Shown here in pieces: positions 1 through 5,453 of a DNA stretch of 5,783 nucleotides (positions are counted from its first letter, which is position 1; each line of letters begins with the position of its first letter). The notes under the pieces were generated by a model. The model worked only from the letters and a program-made list of their open reading frames with translations, had not been told where the DNA came from and searched no databases. Source of the stretch: Gemmatimonadota bacterium (GTDB taxonomy: Bacteria; Gemmatimonadota; Gemmatimonadetes; Longimicrobiales; Gaopeijiaceae); contig WGEM01000340.1 of NCBI GenBank assembly GCA_015492755.1, positions 1 through 5,783 of the forward strand, read 5' to 3'. The position numbers and the translations under genes are program-made.

Positions 1-140
1 CCTTCACCGTCTCCATGGAGTTCAACGGCAACGTCTTCGCCCAGACGTATACCGGCACGGTGGACGGAGACACCATGAGCGGCGAGGTGCAGGGCGGACG
101 CGGCGGCGCCGGGCCCTTCACCGGGAAGCGCGTGAAGTAG
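1..140 (+). CDS. C-terminal end of a protein of unknown function (5' truncated)
   Basis: The frame with codons starting at position 3 stays open from the window edge to a TAG at 138-140 and gives the last 45 residues of a protein. The codons are strongly G/C-ending, as in the other genes here. The tail is rich in Gly and Thr with alternating hydrophobic residues (for example FNGNVFAQTYTGTVDGDT) and ends in PFTGKRVK. This looks like the final strands of a small beta-rich domain. From memory, similar tails ending in an FTG-R motif occur at the C-termini of secreted amidohydrolase-like and other extracytoplasmic proteins of Gemmatimonadota-type genomes. That is a resemblance only, and no catalytic part is visible. 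The product cannot be named from this fragment. I am fairly sure it is a real gene end because it reads cleanly into a stop followed by a terminator-like hairpin. Confidence 0.72.
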   Translation, partial: FTVSMEFNGNVFAQTYTGTVDGDTMSGEVQGGRGGAGPFTGKRVK

Positions 141-187
141 CGAGCCGGCATCCGGCGCGTTGCACGGGAGCGCCCGGGGCTCGATTT

Positions 188-225
188 TGACGCGGATCGC
201 CGCCGGCGGTCCGCGTCATTCGTTT
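188..225 (+). terminator. Probable intrinsic terminator after the truncated first gene
   Basis: A perfect 9-bp inverted repeat, TGACGCGGA (188-196) and TCCGCGTCA (210-218), encloses a 13-nt GC-rich loop. The loop contains a further self-complementary CCGCCGGCGG (200-209). A modest T-rich stretch (ATTCGTTT, 218-225) follows. The hairpin lies 48 bases after the stop codon of the first gene and upstream of the next gene on the same strand, which suits a terminator separating two transcription units. The T tract is interrupted, so termination may be incomplete. Confidence 0.55.
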
Positions 226-237
226 CGAGTCCATCCA

Positions 238-257
238 CGGGCCGCCTCCCCGGCCCG
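238..257 (+). promoter_or_regulatory. 5'-UTR hairpin just upstream of the peptidase ribosome binding site
   Basis: CGGGCCG (238-244) pairs perfectly with CGGCCCG (251-257), leaving a six-base loop CCTCCC (245-250). The hairpin ends 13 bases before the Shine-Dalgarno GGAGG (271-275) of the S9 peptidase gene. The loop is complementary to that Shine-Dalgarno, so it could compete for it. The stem is clear by eye. Any regulatory role is inference, and short GC-rich hairpins arise easily by chance at this base composition. Confidence 0.3.
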
Positions 258-281
258 CGCCACGATTCCCGGAGGTCGTTC

Positions 282-2600
282 ATGCGGCGTGACCTCGCAC
301 CGCACCTGGTAGCCCTCGTCCTCGCGCTCTCTTCCGCCCTGCCGGCTGCGGCGCAGGAGTCGCCCCCGCGCCTCACCGCCGCCGACTACCAGCGCGCCGA
401 GCGCATGCTGGCGCAGCACACCAACCCGCTGGTCTACCACGGCGCGGTGCAGCCGCGCTGGCTGGACGACACCCGATTCTGGTACGAGACCCGCACGCCG
501 GAAGGGATCCAGTACGTCCTGGTGGACGCGGCGCGTCGTACCCGCGCACCCGCCTTCGACCCGGTCCGCCTCGCCGACGGACTGCGGCCCCTCCTGGGGC
601 CGGACGTGGACGCCCGGAACCTGGGCATCCGGGCGCTGGATGTGGCGGACGACCGCATCGCCGTCCGGCTCCGCTCCGGCGGAACGTACGTCTGCGATCT
701 GGAGACGTACTCGTGCCGCGCGGTGGAGGGCCGCCCCGAGCCCACCCGGGCGGAGGTCCTCTCTCCCGACGGCGCCCGTGTGGTCTTCATCCGGGACCAC
801 AACCTCTGGGTGCGGGAGCTGGACACGGGTGCGGAGACGCAGCTCACCTTCGACGGCGTGGAAGACTTCGGATACGGCACCAACAACGCCGGCTGGATCC
901 GCGGACCCAACCCGGTGGTGAAGTGGTCCCCCGACTCCCGCAAGATCGCCACCTTCCAGCACGACGGTCGGGGGGTGGGATGGATGAGCCTCGCCAGCAC
1001 GAAGGTGGGTCATCCCGACATCGACACATGGCGCTATCCCCTTCCCGGCGACTCGCTCATCTTCCGCATCCACCGGGTGGTCATCGATCTCGACCGGCCC
1101 GAGGGGGAGCGGGTGGTGCGTTTCCGGATGCCTCCCGATCCCCACCGCACCACGTGCAGCGACCACGTCATGTGCGGCGGCGAGTTCGGCGACGTGGAGT
1201 GGGCCGCCGACGGCCGCACGCTGGCCTTCGTCTCCTCGTCACGCGACCACAAGCGCGCCACGGTGCGCATCGCCGACGTCCGCACCGGCGAGGTTCGCGA
1301 CGTCTTCGAGGAGGTGGAGGAGACCTTCTTCGAATCCAACGGATGGCGCTATCTGGCGGACTCCAATGAGATCATCTGGTTCAGCCAGCGCGACGACTGG
1401 GGCCACCTCTACCTCTACGACGCCGGCACCGGCGCCCTGAAACGCCAGATCACCACCGGGGAGTGGAACGTCCTCGAGATTCTCCGGGTGGATGAGGATC
1501 GGCGCGAGCTCCTGGTGATGGGCAATGAGCGTGAGCCGGGAGACCCCTACTTCCGCTACCTCTACCGCATCGGCATCGACGACGGACGCGTGGAGCTGCT
1601 GACGCCCGATTCGGCGAACCACGTGGTCTCCATCTCCCCCTCCGGCGCGTACTTCGTGGACGTCGCCTCCACACCGGTGAAGCCGCCGGTCTCCACCCTC
1701 CGCGACCGCAATGGCCGTGAAATCATGAGGCTGGAGGAGGCGGACATCTCGGCGCTGGTGGCGGCGGGGTGGCAGCCGCCCATGCCCTTCAGCGTGAAGG
1801 CGCGCGACGGCGTCACCGACCTCTACGGCCTCCTCTTCCGGCCCTCCAACTTCGATCCGGACCGGAAGTACCCGGTGGTGAACTACATCTATCCCGGTCC
1901 GCAGTCGGGGAGCGTGGGGAGCCGCAGCTTCCGCGCGGCGCACAGGGATCTGCAGGCCATCGCCGAGCTGGGCTTCGTGGTCATCGAGCTGGACGCCATG
2001 GGCACGCCGGGCCGCTCCAAGACCTTCCACGAGGCCTACTACGGCAACATGGGCGACAACGGGCTGCCCGATCAGGTGGGTGGCATCAAGCAGCTCGCCG
2101 AACGGTACTCGTGGATCGATATCGAGCGTGTGGGCGTGTACGGGCACTCCGGTGGCGGGTTCGCCGCGGCCGGGGCGATCCTGCGCTATCCCGACTTCTA
2201 CGACGTGGCGGTCTCGCAGGCCGGCAACCACGACAACCGCAACTACGAGGACGACTGGGGCGAGAAGTGGCAGGGGCTGCTGGAGACCTATCCGGACGGC
2301 ACCACGAACTACGATAACCAGGCCAATCAACTCCTGGCGGAGAACCTGAAGGGAAAACTTCTCCTGGCGCACGGCACGCTGGACGACAACGTTCCACCGT
2401 ACAACACCCTCCTGCTGGTGGATGCCCTCATCGAGGCCAACAAGGACTTCGACCTGCTCCTGCTCCCCAATCGCCGACACGGCTTCGGCAATGAGCCGTA
2501 TATGATGCGACGACGCTGGGATTACTTCGTGCGCCACCTGCTGGGTGCCGAGCCTCCGGAGGGCTACGAGATCGGCAAGCTCCAGCGGCCGGTGGGCTGA
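282..2600 (+). CDS. Secreted S9-family (DPP IV-like) serine peptidase
   Basis: This is a 772-residue prolyl-oligopeptidase-family peptidase, expected to cleave short peptides from proteins outside the cytoplasm. The ATG at 282 has a good Shine-Dalgarno GGAGG six bases upstream. The N-terminus is a signal peptide: MRRD, a hydrophobic core at about 8-20, and a likely cut after PAAA before Q25. Residues about 30-480 form the DPP IV-type beta-propeller, with repeated WSPD/SPDG blade motifs. Residues about 500-755 are the alpha/beta-hydrolase domain. The triad is Ser623 in GHSGGG, Asp701 in HGTLDDNV and His733 in RRHGFG. The Ser-Asp and Asp-His spacings (78 and 32) equal those of human DPP IV (630/708/740), and Tyr537 in YPGP matches the oxyanion-hole tyrosine. 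The DPP IV propeller motif with paired glutamates is absent: the region reads GYGTNNAGW (197-205), so aminodipeptidase specificity is uncertain. Its only four cysteines form two close pairs (138/145, 292/298), suggesting disulfides. The next gene starts 5 nt after its stop. Confidence 0.95.
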   Translation: MRRDLAPHLVALVLALSSALPAAAQESPPRLTAADYQRAERMLAQHTNPLVYHGAVQPRWLDDTRFWYETRTPEGIQYVLVDAARRTRAPAFDPVRLADGLRPLLGPDVDARNLGIRALDVADDRIAVRLRSGGTYVCDLETYSCRAVEGRPEPTRAEVLSPDGARVVFIRDHNLWVRELDTGAETQLTFDGVEDFGYGTNNAGWIRGPNPVVKWSPDSRKIATFQHDGRGVGWMSLASTKVGHPDIDTWRYPLPGDSLIFRIHRVVIDLDRPEGERVVRFRMPPDPHRTTCSDHVMCGGEFGDVEWAADGRTLAFVSSSRDHKRATVRIADVRTGEVRDVFEEVEETFFESNGWRYLADSNEIIWFSQRDDWGHLYLYDAGTGALKRQITTGEWNVLEILRVDEDRRELLVMGNEREPGDPYFRYLYRIGIDDGRVELLTPDSANHVVSISPSGAYFVDVASTPVKPPVSTLRDRNGREIMRLEEADISALVAAGWQPPMPFSVKARDGVTDLYGLLFRPSNFDPDRKYPVVNYIYPGPQSGSVGSRSFRAAHRDLQAIAELGFVVIELDAMGTPGRSKTFHEAYYGNMGDNGLPDQVGGIKQLAERYSWIDIERVGVYGHSGGGFAAAGAILRYPDFYDVAVSQAGNHDNRNYEDDWGEKWQGLLETYPDGTTNYDNQANQLLAENLKGKLLLAHGTLDDNVPPYNTLLLVDALIEANKDFDLLLLPNRRHGFGNEPYMMRRRWDYFVRHLLGAEPPEGYEIGKLQRPVG

Positions 2601-2605
2601 GGCAT

Positions 2606-3181
2606 ATGGACGACGAACGCAGCGAACCACCGGATCCGGGCCAGGAGGGGCCGCGGCAGCCCGGCGACACCGCGCCGGACGCGGGTTCGGGTGATGCGCC
2701 CGACCTGGACGCCTTCGACCTCGACGAGCTGGATCTCGACGAACTGGATCTCGACGCCGAGCTGGAGGGGCTGGACCTGGCGGTGGGGGAGGAGGAGCTG
2801 GCGCTGGCCCAGCAGCTCCTGGAGGAGATGGGACTGGGTGGTGTGGGCTCGGGCGTGGCGGAAGCGGCGGCAGCGGATCCGGATGAGGGCGCGGGGGATG
2901 AAGAGGAGTCACCCGCGGATGTGGATGACGACGAGGACGGCGGGGATCTGGACGACGAAGTCGACCTCGATGACGATGACCTGGAGGACTTCGACGTGGG
3001 GGGCAGCGTGGAGGCAGCGTGTCCCCACTGCGGCGAGATGATCGAGTTCTTCGTGGACCCGGCGGGGGGGGCCTACCAGGAGTACGTGGAGGACTGCCCG
3101 GTGTGCTGCCGCTCCTCACTGGCGCGCGTCACCGTAGACCGGGACGGCGTCTCCACCGTGGAGCTGGATCCCATCGACTGA
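2606..3181 (+). CDS. CPXCG-motif cysteine-rich protein with long acidic N-terminal extension
   Basis: The 191-residue product ends in a small putative metal-binding domain of the CPXCG cysteine-rich family: CPHCG (139-143), then a Gly/Tyr-containing segment, then VEDCPVCC (161-168) and a short beta-like tail. The family is usually only about 60-70 residues and has no firmly assigned function; zinc binding by the paired CxxC motifs is the usual expectation. Residues 1-138 are extra and extremely acidic: about 54 Asp/Glu, two Arg, no Lys or His. They include DELDLD repeats (40-50), a probable helix rich in Glu and Leu (about 62-76) and a near-continuous Asp/Glu stretch (105-130). The whole protein contains no lysine. 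There is no signal peptide, so it is probably cytoplasmic. The ATG lies 5 nt after the peptidase stop. The only purine motif, GAGG (2599-2602), is too close for ideal initiation, so translation is likely coupled to the peptidase. An eight-G run (3064-3071) lies inside the metal-binding domain. Confidence 0.88.
   Translation: MDDERSEPPDPGQEGPRQPGDTAPDAGSGDAPDLDAFDLDELDLDELDLDAELEGLDLAVGEEELALAQQLLEEMGLGGVGSGVAEAAAADPDEGAGDEEESPADVDDDEDGGDLDDEVDLDDDDLEDFDVGGSVEAACPHCGEMIEFFVDPAGGAYQEYVEDCPVCCRSSLARVTVDRDGVSTVELDPID
2723..2752 (+). repeat. Two-copy 15-bp tandem repeat encoding DELDL-DELDL
   Basis: Two 15-base units, GACGAGCTGGATCTC (2723-2737) and GACGAACTGGATCTC (2738-2752), differ at one position, a synonymous Glu codon change. 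Partial related units lie before (TTCGACCTC) and after (GACGCCGAGCTG). The repeat is in frame and yields the alternating Asp-Leu pattern of the acidic extension, so it probably arose by in-frame duplication. Confidence 0.7.
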
Positions 3182-3190
3182 GGGGGCGAC

Positions 3191-4324
3191 TCACCGGCCG
3201 CCGGAGACCAGGCGCGTGCGGCGGAGCTCGAGGATCTGCGCTCCGAGGGGGGACGCCGCGTAGGACACCACGTGTCCGGTGGGCAGAAGCCCGTGCATCA
3301 TCCCGTCGAATCGCGCCGCTGCCAGGAGCCGCCCCGCGTCCGCATCGAGGACCTCGATGATGGTGTCGTACCACGGATCCTCTTTGCGACGGACCATGTT
3401 CGGGTTCCATACATCCGGCGTGATGGGCCGGAAATCGGGGTCCGGTACGAGACTCAAGGTCCACAGGAGTCCGTCGGCGTCCTGGTAGACGCCCATGAGC
3501 TGGGGCTGTGGGCGCTCCCGGAAGGCGCTCTTGTAGCGGACCCATGGTCGGAGCCAGCCGACATCCCGGACGACGCGCTTCCGCAGTGTCCCATCCACCG
3601 TCCAGAGTGTCAGTTCATAGCGGTCGAACCGGGCGGCCCAGAACGAGTCCTTGTCCGGGCCGGGCCCCAACCCTCGCACACCGGAGAAGTCTCCGTAGTC
3701 CAGCGGGCCGGCAGGCGCGCCGAAGGACGTGACGACGCGCCCGCTGCGGTCCAGAACGTGTAGCGGGAACCCCGCTGCACCCCGGGCGGAGACCCAGCCG
3801 TTCACCACCACGGAGCCCTCCGGGAGTGCGAGGGCACGGAGGACACTTCCCGCGAGCCGGCTGCTGCGGGCGAAGGTACCGTCGGGTCCCACCCATGCGT
3901 GCCGCCCGTCGCCGAAGACATGCCCCGTATCATCGGGACCGACCGTAAGTGTTTCGATAAACCGATGCTCCAACGGCCCCTGTCCGGAGCGCCCCGTAGT
4001 GTGCAGGTGCCGCCCGCTCCAGTCGATGGCCGCCAGGGCATGTCCGAGAGCGGCCGGCGCAATCCAGATGGCACCTTTGCCTACGGAGAGGCGCTCGCCG
4101 TCCCGGCCGATGAGGCCGATGGAATCGGCGTCACCGCCGATGGATACGACAACGGGGAGCTCGATGACGCATGCCGCGCACGCAGGACGGTCGCCGGAGA
4201 TGGTGATTGTCGTGGCGGTCGACTCCTGTGCCGTGACGGAGGCGCTATGGAGGAGTGAGACCACAAGGGGGAGCAGGACGCTTCCCGCTCCCCCTCGGAT
4301 GCCCCCGAACAGCCACCTGCTCAC
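3191..4324 (-). CDS. Secreted 6-bladed beta-propeller protein, function unknown
   Basis: The gene encodes 377 residues and starts with GTG at 4324-4322. This start overlaps the TGA of the upstream gene in a GTGA arrangement, which indicates translational coupling and explains the lack of a clear Shine-Dalgarno. The N-terminus is an export signal: Arg at 3 and 10, hydrophobic core about 16-26, likely cut near TAQ (31-33). A CxxC pair follows (C49, C52). The rest is rich in beta-strand repeats typical of NHL/6-bladed propellers, for example DWSGRHLHTTGRSGQGP (101-117), VGPDGTFARSS (145-155), LDRSGRVVTSFGAP (191-204), WTVDGTLRKRVV (241-252) and DADGLLWTLSL (282-292). This layout, CxxC then a propeller with 'xxxGRxGxGPxE' blades, resembles a family I recall as abundant in Gemmatimonadota, with no established function. 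A ligand-binding or scaffolding role in the periplasm is possible. No enzymatic residues are evident. It ends 9 nt from the convergent CPXCG gene. Confidence 0.85.
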   Translation of the reverse strand: MSRWLFGGIRGGAGSVLLPLVVSLLHSASVTAQESTATTITISGDRPACAACVIELPVVVSIGGDADSIGLIGRDGERLSVGKGAIWIAPAALGHALAAIDWSGRHLHTTGRSGQGPLEHRFIETLTVGPDDTGHVFGDGRHAWVGPDGTFARSSRLAGSVLRALALPEGSVVVNGWVSARGAAGFPLHVLDRSGRVVTSFGAPAGPLDYGDFSGVRGLGPGPDKDSFWAARFDRYELTLWTVDGTLRKRVVRDVGWLRPWVRYKSAFRERPQPQLMGVYQDADGLLWTLSLVPDPDFRPITPDVWNPNMVRRKEDPWYDTIIEVLDADAGRLLAAARFDGMMHGLLPTGHVVSYAASPLGAQILELRRTRLVSGGR

Positions 4325-4767
4325 TTGCTTGCGATGATGGAAATCGCACGCTCGCAGACCTCGCGGGCGCGCCGGTGCGGAGCACAGAGGATCGGGCGAA
4401 CGGCCGGGAATTCAGCCGGGCCGACGATTGGGAGGCGTCGAAGGAAGGGAGCGAGACCGACCGGGCGGAACCCCTGCAGCGAGGCCACATCCGAGCCATT
4501 CGTCGATCCCTGGGGCGATCCCTCAAGAGCGAAGGCGACCTGTTCGTCCACCGAGACCTTGGTGTGGGAGTCGTAACAACTGTCCTGACCCCAGTTCACA
4601 TGCTGGCCATCCGGTTTCGTCACCAGCAGGCCCACCGTGGCGGCATCGGTGTGCGACATCGGCGTCGTGAAGATGTTCCAACAGGTCCAAGACGGATCTT
4701 CTTGAGCCACCGCTGACGCCGGGACGACGAGGAGCACGAGTGCGAGAGTCATCACGCGAGGAATCAT
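4321..4767 (-). CDS. Small secreted four-cysteine protein, unrecognised family
   Basis: I do not recognise this 148-residue protein. The start is placed at ATG 4767-4765 because a near-perfect Shine-Dalgarno (AGGAGG, 4777-4772) precedes it by four bases and a signal peptide begins at once: MIPRVM, hydrophobic core about 7-17, likely cut after ASAVA (17-21) before QED. A longer GTG start at 4833 would add 22 charged and Gly-rich residues ahead of the signal and is unlikely. The mature part has four cysteines (29, 64, 128, 138), enough for two disulfides, and two Trp (27, 30) near its start. No catalytic motif is visible. The C-terminal part (about 107-140) is Pro- and Arg-rich. Its TGA overlaps the start of the beta-propeller gene by four bases, so the two are made together, and both carry export signals. 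An exported partner for the propeller protein is a reasonable guess, not shown by sequence. Confidence 0.72.
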   Translation of the reverse strand: MIPRVMTLALVLLVVPASAVAQEDPSWTCWNIFTTPMSHTDAATVGLLVTKPDGQHVNWGQDSCYDSHTKVSVDEQVAFALEGSPQGSTNGSDVASLQGFRPVGLAPFLRRLPIVGPAEFPAVRPILCAPHRRAREVCERAISIIASK

Positions 4768-4771
4768 ACAA

Positions 4772-4777
4772 CCTCCT
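4772..4777 (-). promoter_or_regulatory. Strong Shine-Dalgarno that fixes the small secreted protein start
   Basis: On the minus strand the sequence reads AGGAGGTTGTATG, a full match to the anti-Shine-Dalgarno core four bases before the ATG at 4767. It selects this ATG over the longer in-frame GTG at 4833. I find no convincing -35/-10 pair between this site and the cyclophilin stop at 4859, so whether this pair has its own promoter or is read through from the cyclophilin gene stays open. Confidence 0.75.
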
Positions 4778-4858
4778 GGGAATGTATGACCGACCCCGGG
4801 GATATCCGAAAAGTACCCCCCGCGGATGCGCACAAGGTGTAGGCTCTGTTTACATCCC

Positions 4859-5323
4859 CTACGCCACCGCCACCTCTTCCATCACCACCGGCTCCACCGG
4901 CCGGTCCATGTGACCCGTGGGCACCTTCCCGATGGCGCGCACCACGTCCATGCCGTCGATGACCTTCCCGAAGATGGCATGCTTCCCGTCGAGCCAGGGT
5001 GTGGCGTCCAGCGTGATGAAGAACTGCGATCCGCCGGTGTCGGGTCCGGCGTTGGCCATGGAGAGGATCCCTTCTCCCGAGTGCGCGAGACCGGGCGCGA
5101 ACTCGTCGGGGATGGTGTAGCCGGGGCCGCCGGTGCCGGTGCCGCGCGGGCAGCCACCCTGGATCATGAACCCGTCGATCACCCGGTGGAAGGTGAGGCC
5201 GTCGTAGAAGCCCTCACCCACCAGTTTGAGGAAGTTGCCGGCGGTGATGGGCGCCTCGGCCTGGAAGATCTCGACGGTGAAGGCGCCGTGGTTGGTGCGG
5301 AAGGTCACGGTGGGATTGGCCAT
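4859..5323 (-). CDS. Cyclophilin-type peptidylprolyl cis-trans isomerase (cytoplasmic)
   Basis: The 154-residue product is a complete single-domain cyclophilin, which isomerises Xaa-Pro peptide bonds during protein folding. The hallmark blocks are all present: [13 protein letters not shown] (45-57) with the catalytic Arg47 and active-site Met53 and Gln55; MANAG (89-93); GSQFFI (98-103); and [10 protein letters not shown] (110-119) with Trp110 and His115. These correspond to human cyclophilin A Arg55, Met61, Gln63, Ala101/Asn102, Gln111/Phe113, Trp121 and His126. There is no signal peptide, so it acts in the cytoplasm, like E. coli PpiB, and its length is near the family minimum. The ATG at 5323 is chosen because GGGAG lies six bases upstream and the conserved fold begins right after it. 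A longer in-frame start at 5413 would add 30 non-conserved residues and run through the divergent spacer. The next gene downstream on this strand starts 91 nt after its stop. Confidence 0.95.
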   Translation of the reverse strand: MANPTVTFRTNHGAFTVEIFQAEAPITAGNFLKLVGEGFYDGLTFHRVIDGFMIQGGCPRGTGTGGPGYTIPDEFAPGLAHSGEGILSMANAGPDTGGSQFFITLDATPWLDGKHAIFGKVIDGMDVVRAIGKVPTGHMDRPVEPVVMEEVAVA

Positions 5324-5327
5324 GCGG

Positions 5328-5336
5328 CTCTCCCTT
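5328..5336 (-). promoter_or_regulatory. Shine-Dalgarno that fixes the cyclophilin start
   Basis: The minus strand reads AAGGGAGAG followed by CCGC and the ATG at 5323. The GGGAG core (5334-5330) sits six bases from the start codon, an ideal distance. This supports the 154-residue form over the 184-residue reading from 5413. Confidence 0.65.
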
Positions 5337-5355
5337 GGAAGGTCCCGGTCCGGAC

Positions 5356-5374
5356 AGCGTGGAGTCTCCACGCT
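5356..5374. promoter_or_regulatory. 19-bp palindrome in the divergent spacer, possible operator
   Basis: AGCGTGGAG (5356-5364) and CTCCACGCT (5366-5374) are perfect reverse complements with a single base between them. The site lies between the divergent starts of the cyclophilin gene (5323) and amrS (5454), where a dimeric regulator could control one or both. A shorter 8-bp palindrome GTCCGGAC (5348-5355) abuts it. No T tract follows on either strand and neither gene ends here, so an intrinsic terminator is unlikely. No regulator gene is visible in the window. Confidence 0.45.
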
Positions 5375-5453
5375 AACCCCGCGGAGGTCGGCCCGGTAGG
5401 CTCGCCGGAGCACCGGGACCCCTCAGGCGGCCCGGTGGTGTATCAGACGGAAG

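Noticed and set aside
187..192. TTGACG as a sigma-70-like -35 element for the peptidase gene
   Set aside because: It forms the base of the terminator-like hairpin, and the sequence 17 bases downstream (TCCGCG) is nothing like a -10 element.
216..1166. Minus-strand open frame of 316 codons opposite the peptidase N-terminus
   Set aside because: It is antisense to the signal peptide and propeller of the real gene, rich in Gly/Val/Arg/His, and contains no recognisable motif.
1239..3119. Very long minus-strand open frame (about 626 codons) across the peptidase and CPXCG genes
   Set aside because: The translation is a low-complexity Pro/Arg/His run followed by a mirror of the sense codons, with no domain or signal. 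The sense strand encodes an intact S9 peptidase with a full triad. It is a product of high GC and rare antisense stops.
3272..3763. Plus-strand open frame of 163 codons opposite the beta-propeller gene
   Set aside because: The propeller repeats and signal peptide on the minus strand are coherent across the whole 377 codons; this frame is a shadow.
4255..4716. Plus-strand open frame opposite the small secreted protein
   Set aside because: The minus strand has a perfect Shine-Dalgarno, a signal peptide and a stop/start overlap with the next gene; the plus frame has none of these.
4768..4833. GTG at 4833 as start of the small secreted protein
   Set aside because: It would place 22 charged and Gly-rich residues before the signal peptide and ignore the AGGAGG next to ATG 4767.
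4784..4858. Promoter or terminator in the spacer between the cyclophilin and the small secreted protein
   Set aside because: I looked on the minus strand for a -35/-10 pair and a hairpin with a T tract. There are only weak partial matches (a TACTTTT stretch after a GC-rich segment) and a short GC palindrome, CCCCGGGG (4794-4801), so nothing could be called.
5324..5413. Extended 184-residue cyclophilin starting at 5413
   Set aside because: The extra 30 residues are Arg-rich and not part of the fold, they cross the palindromic spacer, and the ATG at 5323 has an ideal Shine-Dalgarno.
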